From: Peteryoungia ipomoeae
Lineage (GTDB): Bacteria; Pseudomonadota; Alphaproteobacteria; Rhizobiales; Rhizobiaceae
Assembly (NCBI RefSeq): GCF_004912165.1
Contig: NZ_STGV01000003.1
Span: forward strand, 434,001 to 498,000
Length of the DNA: 64,000 nt
Reading direction: 5' to 3'
The translations under genes and the position numbers were made by a program. Position 1 is the first letter of the stretch; the number at the start of each line of letters is the position of its first letter. This document shows, piece by piece, positions 45,008-52,319 of this stretch. Under the pieces are notes generated by a model. That model worked only from the letters and a program-made list of their open reading frames with translations, searched no databases and had not been told where the DNA came from.

Positions 45008-45811
45008 TCAACGATTGCTCACGTGAAGCTCCAGGAGCTCGTCATAGCAGGACGGGTTCGCAGCAAGCACCGGATGGCCGTTGAGGAACTCCGGACCGCT
45101 TCCCGGAAAGGCGAGAGTCTTGCCGCCCGCTTCCCGCACGAGGCAGAAGCCGGCCATGCAATCCCAGGCGCGCATATGCGGCTCGTAGTATCCGACAAGC
45201 CGACCGGCGGCGACATAGGCGAGCATCAGCGCACCCGAACCATTGCGGATGAAGTTGCCGCCGCGCTGCATCAGGCCGGCAATGATCGCACCGACGCGCT
45301 CCGGGGTTACATAGTTGTTGCAGCCGATCCCCGTCATCGCGTTCTGCAGGTTGCGGCTGGGGTCAAGACGCAGCGGACGGTCGTTCAGCGATGCGCCAAA
45401 GCCATGGGCCGCAGCATAAAGCTCGTCCGAACACGGGACATGGATCACGCCGACCACCGGTTGGCCATCCCGCACGATCGCGACCGAGACACACCAGGTC
45501 GGCATGCCGTTTACGAAGGGTGCTGTACCATCGATCGGATCCACGACCCAAGTAAAGCCGGAGCTGCCTTCGTCATGGCCGAACTCCTCGCCGAGGAACC
45601 CGTCATCGGCATAGATTTCCGCGACGCGCTCCTTCAGGAAGGTCTCGACATTGCGGTCGGCGATCGAGACCACATCCTGCAGGTCGCGCTTCGTCTCGAT
45701 CACCAGGGTGTCGCGCCGATTGAAATAGTCGAGCGCCATGGCGCCCGCTTCGGCTGTCAGCGTCTTGGCGAGTGCAAACCGCGCGGCGAGGGCCTTTTCA
45801 TCCATTGTCAT
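45008..45811 (-). CDS. Inositol monophosphatase family protein
   Basis: 267 residues. The lithium-sensitive phosphatase motifs are present: FLGEEFGHDEG, the metal-binding WVVDPIDGTAPFVNG, and the C-terminal WDCMAGFCLVREAGG. Family members hydrolyse inositol phosphate, fructose 1,6-bisphosphate, 3'(2')-phosphoadenosine phosphate or histidinol phosphate. Being downstream of an AfuABC-like importer on the same strand, separated by 32 bp, it probably dephosphorylates the imported compound or its product. The substrate is not certain. Confidence 0.88.
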   Translation of the reverse strand: MTMDEKALAARFALAKTLTAEAGAMALDYFNRRDTLVIETKRDLQDVVSIADRNVETFLKERVAEIYADDGFLGEEFGHDEGSSGFTWVVDPIDGTAPFVNGMPTWCVSVAIVRDGQPVVGVIHVPCSDELYAAAHGFGASLNDRPLRLDPSRNLQNAMTGIGCNNYVTPERVGAIIAGLMQRGGNFIRNGSGALMLAYVAAGRLVGYYEPHMRAWDCMAGFCLVREAGGKTLAFPGSGPEFLNGHPVLAANPSCYDELLELHVSNR

Positions 45812-45843
45812 TCCTAATGTTCCTTGGTCAGCTTGATAATTCG

Positions 45844-46902
45844 TCAGCCGCTGATGACGGCAATGCCACGGTTCTTGAACGCGAGTGTGACGTCGCTTGC
45901 CGCGGCATGGGCGTGGTCGACATCATGGTCGATGACGAAGAGCGTTCCGACATCGGTCTCGACTTCGTATTCGACATGGCCGCCGAGATAGGCGGAGTGA
46001 AGAACGCGGCCTCTGAGGCCCTCCGCACCTGCAGCATCGATCCGGATGGCGCCGGGTCTGACGGCGAGCTTCGCGAGACCCCGCCCTGCCCCGGAGCGCA
46101 GGCGATGCTCGATAGTGCTGACCCGGACCACAACCTCGCCGGCATCCGATTGAACCACCTCACACGGCAGCACGTTCGCCTCTCCCATGAAGTCTGCGAT
46201 AAACGGCGAGGCCGGTGCCTCGTAGATCTCGCGCGGCGCGCCCGACTGGGCGATCTCGCCATCCTTCATCACGATGATCCGGTCAGAAACGGCCAGCGCC
46301 TCGTCCTGGTCATGCGTGACATAGACGGCGGTAAAGCCGAGCCGCTGCTGCAGGTCGCGGATCTCCGTGCGAACGCGGCGGCGCAGACGCGCGTCGAGGT
46401 TGGAGAGCGGCTCGTCGAGCAACAGGACCTGCGGCTCCAGCACCAGCGCCCGCGCCACGGCCACACGTTGCTGCTGTCCGCCGGAAAGCTCTGCCGGCAG
46501 ACGATGCCCCATCCCCGCAAGCCCCACGAGCTTCAGTCCCTCCTCGGCTTTTTCCCGCGCCTCCTTCTTGGCCAGCCCCGACGACTGGAGGCCGTAGGCG
46601 ACGTTCTCGAGCGACGTCATGTGCGGAAAAAGCGCATAGGACTGGAAGACCATCGAGACGTCCCGCTCGTTGGCCGGCAGCATGGTGACGTCCTTGCCGC
46701 CGATCAGAATTCTGCCCGAGGTCGGATGTTCGAGCCCTGCCAGCATGCGCAGCGTCGTCGTCTTGCCGCAGCCTGAAGGTCCGAGCAGCGTCACCAGCGT
46801 GCCTGGCTCAATGGTGAGCGACAGATCGGGAATGGCGGTAAAGGCGCCGAAGGTCTTGCGGACATTCTGGAAAGTGACGGATCCGGCTTTGACGGTGATC
46901 AT
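45844..46902 (-). CDS. ABC transporter ATP-binding protein, AfuC/FbpC type
   Basis: 352 residues from ATG 46902, overlapping the permease stop (ATGA). Walker A GPSGCGKTT, FQSYALFPHM, signature LSGGQQQRVAVARAL, Walker [13 protein letters not shown] and VYVTHDQDEA are complete. The last 110 residues form a TOBE-like domain (LAVRPGAIRID). It belongs to the iron/thiamine/2-aminoethylphosphonate/sugar-phosphate group of ATPases. Its partner binding proteins look like the hexose-phosphate receptor AfuA, so it is called here as part of that system. The mRNA continues into the phosphatase gene. Confidence 0.88.
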   Translation of the reverse strand: MITVKAGSVTFQNVRKTFGAFTAIPDLSLTIEPGTLVTLLGPSGCGKTTTLRMLAGLEHPTSGRILIGGKDVTMLPANERDVSMVFQSYALFPHMTSLENVAYGLQSSGLAKKEAREKAEEGLKLVGLAGMGHRLPAELSGGQQQRVAVARALVLEPQVLLLDEPLSNLDARLRRRVRTEIRDLQQRLGFTAVYVTHDQDEALAVSDRIIVMKDGEIAQSGAPREIYEAPASPFIADFMGEANVLPCEVVQSDAGEVVVRVSTIEHRLRSGAGRGLAKLAVRPGAIRIDAAGAEGLRGRVLHSAYLGGHVEYEVETDVGTLFVIDHDVDHAHAAASDVTLAFKNRGIAVISG

Positions 46903-49130
46903 GCGGTTTTCTCCTGACCGAGAGGAACGGGACGGTTGTCGCCGAGACCGGCGACACGATTTTCGCGGCGCAGCTTGCGTTCGCCGACAAGCAGCTGGAA
47001 GCCGGCGATGACGGTGATCATCACGAGGATCAGCATCGAGGAGTAGGCAATCGCCACGCCGTATTCGCCGTTTTCGACGAGGCCGACGATGTAGGAGGTC
47101 GCCATGTTGTGTTCGGCGCTGACGAGGAAGATGACCGCGCTGATGGAGGTGATGGCGCGGACGAAGGAGTAGACCAGTGCCGCCGTGATCGCCGGCCGCA
47201 AAAGCGGCAGGATGATCTTGCGCACCGTGCGGAAGCTGTTGGCCCGAAGCGTCAGCGAGGCTTCGTCCAAGCTCTTGTCGAGCTGGCTCATCGCCGCGAT
47301 CCCGCCGCGCACGCCGACCGGCATGTTGCGGAAGACGAAGCAGGCGATGAGGATCAGGGCGGAGCCTGTCATTTCGAGCGGCGGCAGGTTGAAGGCCATG
47401 ATGTAGCTGACGCCGATGACCGTGCCGGGAATGGCAAAGCTCATCATCAGCGCGAACTCGAAGAGGTTCCGGCCGGCAAACTTCTGCCGGACGATGATGT
47501 AGGCGGTGAGCAACCCGACGGCAGCAGTCAGCGGCGCGGAGATCAGCGAAATCTCCATCGTCGTCCAGAAGGAGTTCCAGGCGACACCCGTCCAGGCGAT
47601 CGAGCCGTTCTCGAAGCTCACCGAGAAGGCGCGGGCGTAGTGGCTGAGCGTCAGCGTGTTGTCGAGGCCCCAGGTGGTGACGAATCCGCCGACAAGGATC
47701 ATGCCGTAGACGACGACGGTGAAGATCATCCACGGAATGACGATGGCGTGCACGCCGATCGAGATGCCGCGCGGCAGGGCGATATGCGCGCCACTGTCAC
47801 CCTTGCCCGTCACGGTGGCGAAGTTCTTGCCGGAGAGCCAGACGCGCTGGGCAAGGAAGGCCGACAGCGTGAAGAAGAGCAGCACCAGAGCCAGCACGGC
47901 GGCGCGCGACGGATCGTTCTGCGATCCGACGACGGCGAAGAAGATTTCGGTCGAGAGCACGCCATTGCTGCCGCCGAGCACCAGCGGATTGCCGAAATCG
48001 GCCATGCTTTCGATGAAACCGATGAGGAATGCATTGGCAAGACCCGGCTTCATCAGCGGCAGCGATACCCGCCAGAAGGTGCGCCAGCGATCGGCGCGAA
48101 GGGTCTGCGACGCTTCTTCCATCGATGGACTGACACCCTCGACGACGCCGATCAGCACGAGGAAGGAGATCGGGGTGAAGGACAATACCTGCGCGATCCA
48201 GATGCCGGTCAGGCCGTAAAGCCAGCGACCGGGCTCGACGCCGAACAGGCTGGACAGTGTCTCGGTGACGACGCCGGCCCGGCCGAACAGCAGAACGAGC
48301 GCGAGACCGATGACGAAGGGTGGTGTGATGATTGGAAGAACGGTCAGAAGCCGCAGGCCTTTCTTGAAGGGAAAGCGGGTGCGCGTGGCAACCAGTGCGA
48401 AGGCAAGACCCAGCAGGGTGGAGGCAGAAGCGGTCATGATGGCAAGCGTGAACGTGCGCCAGGCGACACCGCAGCGGCCGTCACCGATCACGCAGTTCAG
48501 GCTCCAGATGCTGGGATCCTGAAGATTGCGAATGAAGCCATCTGGCTTGAACGAACCGTCGAAATCCTGCACTGCCGCCACAAGCATGCTGCCGATCGGG
48601 TAGAAAACGAAGACGAAGACGAGGAAGACGAGCATCGAGATCGAGCCGACGACAAAGGCATCCCCCTTCATCACGCCCCGCTCGACAAGCCCGAAGGCGA
48701 ACATCAGGACGAAGCAAATCGCCATGCAGACGGCACCAGCGCCCATGGAGGGCTGTCCGTCGGAAAGCGCTCCAAAAAGGCCCTCGCTGATCCCCCACGT
48801 CCAGCCCGAAAACCCGATCGCCACGCCTTGCAGGCAGAGATAGACGAGACCGGCGGCACCGGCCGCGGCAAGAAACGCGCCGCGCCGCATCGGGTCTGCG
48901 ATGAAGCGCGCGGCGACCCCGAGACCGAAGAAGAGGACGACGCCGAAGAGCCAGAGGCGACCATGGCCGAAGAGCTGCAGGATCCCCGGCGCGGTCTCCG
49001 CCGAAAACGGAAAATCGCCGAGCCAGTTCAGGCCGAAAAAGCCGGACTCCTGCCTGTACCAGGGAAGCAGAGTGAAGGATCCAGCGCCAAAGGCCAGCAA
49101 CAGGTCCAGTCTGCGGTTGCCATGTCTCAT
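46899..49130 (-). CDS. ABC transporter permease, fused double-domain AfuB/FbpB type
   Basis: 743 residues from ATG 49130, where GAGG is 6 bp upstream. The N-terminal third has extra membrane segments (LLLAFGAGSFTLLPWYR and others) not found in simple FbpB. Two transport domains follow, each with an EAA-type loop (SMEEASQTLRADRWRTFWRVSLP and KSLDEASLTLRANSF), so one polypeptide forms the whole channel. The extra N-terminal membrane region is as in AfuB of Pasteurellaceae and some rhizobial transporters. It overlaps the ATPase gene. Confidence 0.87.
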   Translation of the reverse strand: MRHGNRRLDLLLAFGAGSFTLLPWYRQESGFFGLNWLGDFPFSAETAPGILQLFGHGRLWLFGVVLFFGLGVAARFIADPMRRGAFLAAAGAAGLVYLCLQGVAIGFSGWTWGISEGLFGALSDGQPSMGAGAVCMAICFVLMFAFGLVERGVMKGDAFVVGSISMLVFLVFVFVFYPIGSMLVAAVQDFDGSFKPDGFIRNLQDPSIWSLNCVIGDGRCGVAWRTFTLAIMTASASTLLGLAFALVATRTRFPFKKGLRLLTVLPIITPPFVIGLALVLLFGRAGVVTETLSSLFGVEPGRWLYGLTGIWIAQVLSFTPISFLVLIGVVEGVSPSMEEASQTLRADRWRTFWRVSLPLMKPGLANAFLIGFIESMADFGNPLVLGGSNGVLSTEIFFAVVGSQNDPSRAAVLALVLLFFTLSAFLAQRVWLSGKNFATVTGKGDSGAHIALPRGISIGVHAIVIPWMIFTVVVYGMILVGGFVTTWGLDNTLTLSHYARAFSVSFENGSIAWTGVAWNSFWTTMEISLISAPLTAAVGLLTAYIIVRQKFAGRNLFEFALMMSFAIPGTVIGVSYIMAFNLPPLEMTGSALILIACFVFRNMPVGVRGGIAAMSQLDKSLDEASLTLRANSFRTVRKIILPLLRPAITAALVYSFVRAITSISAVIFLVSAEHNMATSYIVGLVENGEYGVAIAYSSMLILVMITVIAGFQLLVGERKLRRENRVAGLGDNRPVPLGQEKTA

Positions 49131-49168
49131 GGTCGACCTCGTCAAAGGGGAAAGCAAAGATGGGAGGG

Positions 49169-49194
49169 GGCCGGCAGTCATCGGACTGCCGGCC
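49169..49194. repeat. Stem-loop between binding-protein and permease genes
   Basis: GGCCGGCAGT-N6-ACTGCCGGCC, a perfect 10-bp stem 14 bp beyond the binding-protein stop. Likely slows RNA decay or limits read-through so that the binding protein is made in excess. No T-run. Confidence 0.6.
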
Positions 49195-49208
49195 GGAGGG
49201 ACGCAGCG

Positions 49209-50234
49209 TCAGTTCGCGACGGCGCCGATTTCACGATCCCAGCGCTCGAGCAGCGCCTTGCGCTTTTCCGGGTCGCCATAGGTCTTGAAGTCGTAGTCGA
49301 TCAGCTTGATGTCCTCGAACCGCGGCGCTTCCTTGGGGATTTCGGCGGTCTTGTTGGACGGGAGCTGGAAGGACTTGGCATCCTTCATGCGGGACTGGAC
49401 TTCCGGCTTCAACGACCAGTCGTACCAGATCTTGGCGTTCTCCATGTTGCGAGCGCCCTTGACGATCGACATGGAGCCGATCTCGTAGCCGGTTCCCTCG
49501 CAAGGCGCGATCGACTTGACGGGGAAGCCTTCGGCGATCTGCGCGACGGCGTCATGCATGAAGACGATGCCGAGGCCGGTCTCGCCGCGGGCTGCCGCCT
49601 TGACCGGTGCCGAGCCGGACTTGGTATACTGCGAGATGTTGGCGTTAAGCGCCTTCAGATACTCGAAAGCCTTGTCTTCGCCCATGATCTGCACCAGCGA
49701 GGCAAGCGCCGTATAGGCGGTGCCCGAGGAATTCGGGTTGGCGATCTGGAGCTCACCCTTCAGTTCCGGCGCCAGCAGATCAGCCCAGCACTTGGGTTCC
49801 TTGTAGCCCTTCTGCTTGAAGATGTCGGTGTTGTAGCCCCAGCCGAGCGCACCGGCATAGACGCCGACCGTCTTGAAGCCCGAGCTTTCGGCCTGGCTCT
49901 TCGCCCAATCCTGCAGCTGGTCGAGCATCGGGGACTTGTACTCCTCCGTCAGGCCTTCGGATGCGGCCTGAAGATGCGGGTCGCCGGTGCCCGCCCACCA
50001 GAGGTCAGTTTTCGGATTGCGGGCTTCGGCGCGGATCTTGGCATAGGCCTCGCCCGAGGACATGCGCACCATGTTGACCTTGATGTCGTGGTCCTTCTCG
50101 AAATCCCCCTTCATCTGCTCGCAGATGACGACATCCGCCGCGCAGATGAGGTTCAGGTCGCCGGCGGCGAGCGCCGAGCCGGCAGCAAGGCTCGTCGTGG
50201 CGAGAAAAAGGGTGGAAAGCACTGTCAGTCGCAT
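49209..50234 (-). CDS. AfuA-like ABC transporter substrate-binding protein, copy 1
   Basis: 341 residues with a signal peptide ending ALA-AGD. The mature protein begins LNLICAADVVICEQM and has KTDLWWAGTGDPHLQAA, SSGTAYTALASL, FMHDAVAQI and PCEGTGYEIGSMSIVKG. This pattern resembles AfuA hexose-phosphate receptors more than ferric-binding FbpA: the double Tyr that binds iron in FbpA is not apparent. A second paralog (50342-51364) is adjacent and shares these blocks, so the pair arose by tandem duplication. Ligand choice is inferred. Confidence 0.85.
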   Translation of the reverse strand: MRLTVLSTLFLATTSLAAGSALAAGDLNLICAADVVICEQMKGDFEKDHDIKVNMVRMSSGEAYAKIRAEARNPKTDLWWAGTGDPHLQAASEGLTEEYKSPMLDQLQDWAKSQAESSGFKTVGVYAGALGWGYNTDIFKQKGYKEPKCWADLLAPELKGELQIANPNSSGTAYTALASLVQIMGEDKAFEYLKALNANISQYTKSGSAPVKAAARGETGLGIVFMHDAVAQIAEGFPVKSIAPCEGTGYEIGSMSIVKGARNMENAKIWYDWSLKPEVQSRMKDAKSFQLPSNKTAEIPKEAPRFEDIKLIDYDFKTYGDPEKRKALLERWDREIGAVAN

Positions 50235-50341
50235 GGGTATCCTCCTGTTGCTTGCGTCTGATGGAAGTCGTGGAATTTGGACAAGCCTTCGGCGGCAGCG
50301 TCCCTGGGGCGCTGTGCCAGGCGAGGTCCGGTCGTGAAAAA

Positions 50342-51364
50342 TCAGTTCGTCGGATTGATCTCGCTGTCGAAGCGGCTCAAGAGCCGACTTCGCTGTTCGG
50401 GGGAACCGAAGGTGGCGAAATCATAATCGACCATCTTGATCATCGAGATGTCGGGCGCGGCCGGCGGCAGCATGGCCTTCGCATTCGACGGCACCTGGTT
50501 TTGGCCGGCCGCAGCGCCGGTCGCCTGCCCTTCCGGGCTCAATGCGAAATCGACGAAACGGCGGGCATCCTCCAGATTGCGGCTGCCCTTGACGATGCTG
50601 ACCGCACCGATTTCGTAGCCGGTCCCCTCGCAAGGCGCGACGATCACGAGGGGCGCACCGGCCTGCTTCTGCGTCACCGCGTCATGCATGAAGGAGATGC
50701 CGATGGTGATCTCTCCCCGTCCAGCCGCCTTGACCGGCTCGGCACCGGCCTTTGTGTATTCGGTGATGTTTTGACCAAGCGCACGCATATAGGCAAAGGC
50801 CTCGTCCTCGCCGAGCAATTGCACCAGCGTCACGAGCGTGGTGAACGCCGTCCCTGAGGAATGCGGATTGCCGGAGAGGATATGGCCGCGATAGATCGGC
50901 TTGGCGAGATCCTTCCAGCAATTCGGCGCGGGCAGACCTGCCGATGCCAGCAGATCCTCGTTATACGCAAAACCGAGCGCACCGGCATAAAGGCCGGCGG
51001 ACTTGCCGCTGGAGAGCGAGAAGAAATTGCGTGCCCAGGGCAGAAGGTCCGCTTCCTGCTTCGGGCGATACGGCTCGAGCAATCCTTCATAAGCTGCCTG
51101 CAAATGCGTGACACCGGTGCCGCCCAACCAGACATCGAAGGTCGGCGCCCTACGTTCGGCGCGAACGCGATCCAGAATTTCGCCGGTGCTCAAGCGGGGC
51201 ATGTTGACGGCAAGACCCGTCTTCGCCTCGTAGGTCTGCTCCATCACCGCACACCAGACTTCGTCGACGCCGCACAGAACGTTCAGCGGTTCGGCAGCCT
51301 GGCAGGTCATGGCCGTGGCGAGGGTCGCAAGAACCCCGGCACCGATGGCGGTCAATAACGTCAA
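50342..51364 (-). CDS. AfuA-like ABC transporter substrate-binding protein, copy 2
   Basis: 340 residues with a signal peptide (AVLATLATAMTCQA-like) ending before AEPLNVLCG. It has FDVWLGGTGVTHLQAA, SSGTAFTTLVTLV, SFMHDAV and PCEGTGYEIGAVSIVKG, matching copy 1 block by block but with many differences outside them. The conserved residues DP in copy 1 (GDPHLQ) are VT here, so the ligand range may differ. It is the first gene of the operon, divergent from the response regulator across 214 bp. The two copies share one permease and ATPase. Confidence 0.85.
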   Translation of the reverse strand: MTLLTAIGAGVLATLATAMTCQAAEPLNVLCGVDEVWCAVMEQTYEAKTGLAVNMPRLSTGEILDRVRAERRAPTFDVWLGGTGVTHLQAAYEGLLEPYRPKQEADLLPWARNFFSLSSGKSAGLYAGALGFAYNEDLLASAGLPAPNCWKDLAKPIYRGHILSGNPHSSGTAFTTLVTLVQLLGEDEAFAYMRALGQNITEYTKAGAEPVKAAGRGEITIGISFMHDAVTQKQAGAPLVIVAPCEGTGYEIGAVSIVKGSRNLEDARRFVDFALSPEGQATGAAAGQNQVPSNAKAMLPPAAPDISMIKMVDYDFATFGSPEQRSRLLSRFDSEINPTN

Positions 51365-51578
51365 GTCATCCTCCCTTGGAACCTCCCCGTTCCAATGAGA
51401 CCAGCATCGCCGGATCCTCTCATGCTTTCAATCGGAGAATGGTTACCGATTTTTCAACAGGCACCTCTCCAGCCGTTTCAGAGATTTCAAATATTACAAT
51501 TGTGACAGTGTTCGATAATCACCAAGCCTTTGGCGTTTTCACCCGGTGGGACTATGCTGGGCCTGGGAGGACTACACC
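51365..51578. other. Divergent promoter region of the AfuA-like operon and two-component genes
   Basis: No gene. It is AT-richer than its surroundings, with TTTCAAATATTACAATTGTG around 51486-51505. The minus strand carries CTGTCACAATT (51498-51508), resembling a single PHO-box half-site. The response regulator encoded at the right probably binds here. Confidence 0.5.
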
Positions 51579-52319
51579 GTGCTGAATCAGAGCGTGAAAA
51601 TTCTGATCGTCGAGGACGATCCGGATATGGCGGAGCTTATCTGCGACCTTGTCGAGGCCGAGGGGTGGACACCCGTGACGGCTCCGTCTGCCGAGGCGGC
51701 CCAGACCTTGCTGCAGCGTGAAACCGTTCAGCTTGTCCTCGTCGATCACAACCTGCCCGGTCTTTCGGGCCGCGCCTTTGCCCAGCGACTGCGCGCCCAG
51801 ACCGATGTCGGCATCGTCATGGTGACGGCCGCAGGAAGCGCCACGGACCGGGTGCTTGGCCTCGAAACCGCCGCCGACGACTATGTGGTCAAGCCGTTCG
51901 AACCCAATGAATTGACCGCGCGGATCAAGGCGGTGCTCCGCCGCACGCATCCGCAACTGCGGCACGAACGGGAGGTTGAGCGGGAGCAGTCCCCAACGGA
52001 GCTCAGGCTTGGCGAGTGGTCGATCGATCTGGGCCAACGGCGCGCCCGCTGTCTTGCCGATCCGACACGGACGCTTACCACGGCGGAATTCGCCCTGCTG
52101 GAGATCCTCGCCGAAACGCCGAACATCCCGGTGAGCCGATCGCAGATCCTTGATCGGATGGGCGCCGAGACCGAGCGCTTCGTCGATCGCAACGTCGATG
52201 TCCTGGTTCTGCGCCTGAGGCGCAAGATCGAGCGTAACCCCGACCTGCCACGGCATATCCAGACCCGCCGCGGCAAGGGCTATGTACTGCATACGGACGA
52301 GGCCGGGTCTTCACCTTGA
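51579..52319 (+). CDS. Response regulator, OmpR/PhoB family
   Basis: 246 residues from GTG 51579, supported by GGGAGG 8 bp upstream; an ATG 33 bp earlier lacks such a site. The receiver domain has the acidic pair in IVEDDPD, phosphoacceptor Asp56 in LVDHNLPGLSG, Thr in MVTAAGS and Lys in VVKPFEPNE. The C-terminal winged helix reads LTTAEFALLEILAE, VSRSQILDRMG and RRKIERNPDLPRHIQTRRGKGY by segments. It likely activates the divergent transporter operon. The stop overlaps the kinase start (TTGA). Confidence 0.92.
   Translation: MLNQSVKILIVEDDPDMAELICDLVEAEGWTPVTAPSAEAAQTLLQRETVQLVLVDHNLPGLSGRAFAQRLRAQTDVGIVMVTAAGSATDRVLGLETAADDYVVKPFEPNELTARIKAVLRRTHPQLRHEREVEREQSPTELRLGEWSIDLGQRRARCLADPTRTLTTAEFALLEILAETPNIPVSRSQILDRMGAETERFVDRNVDVLVLRLRRKIERNPDLPRHIQTRRGKGYVLHTDEAGSSP

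Noticed and set aside
47109-50261. A 1050-codon open frame on the plus strand
   Set aside because: It lies antisense to the permease and receptor genes, is dominated by Arg, Asp, Gly and His in a low-complexity way, and has no family motif. It is a by-product of high-GC codon usage.
45844-51364. A ferric iron importer (FbpABC)
   Set aside because: The transport proteins are of that superfamily, but the receptors show AfuA-like blocks and no evident iron-binding Tyr pair, and the neighbours are phosphatase and two-component genes. Iron uptake is not excluded but less likely.
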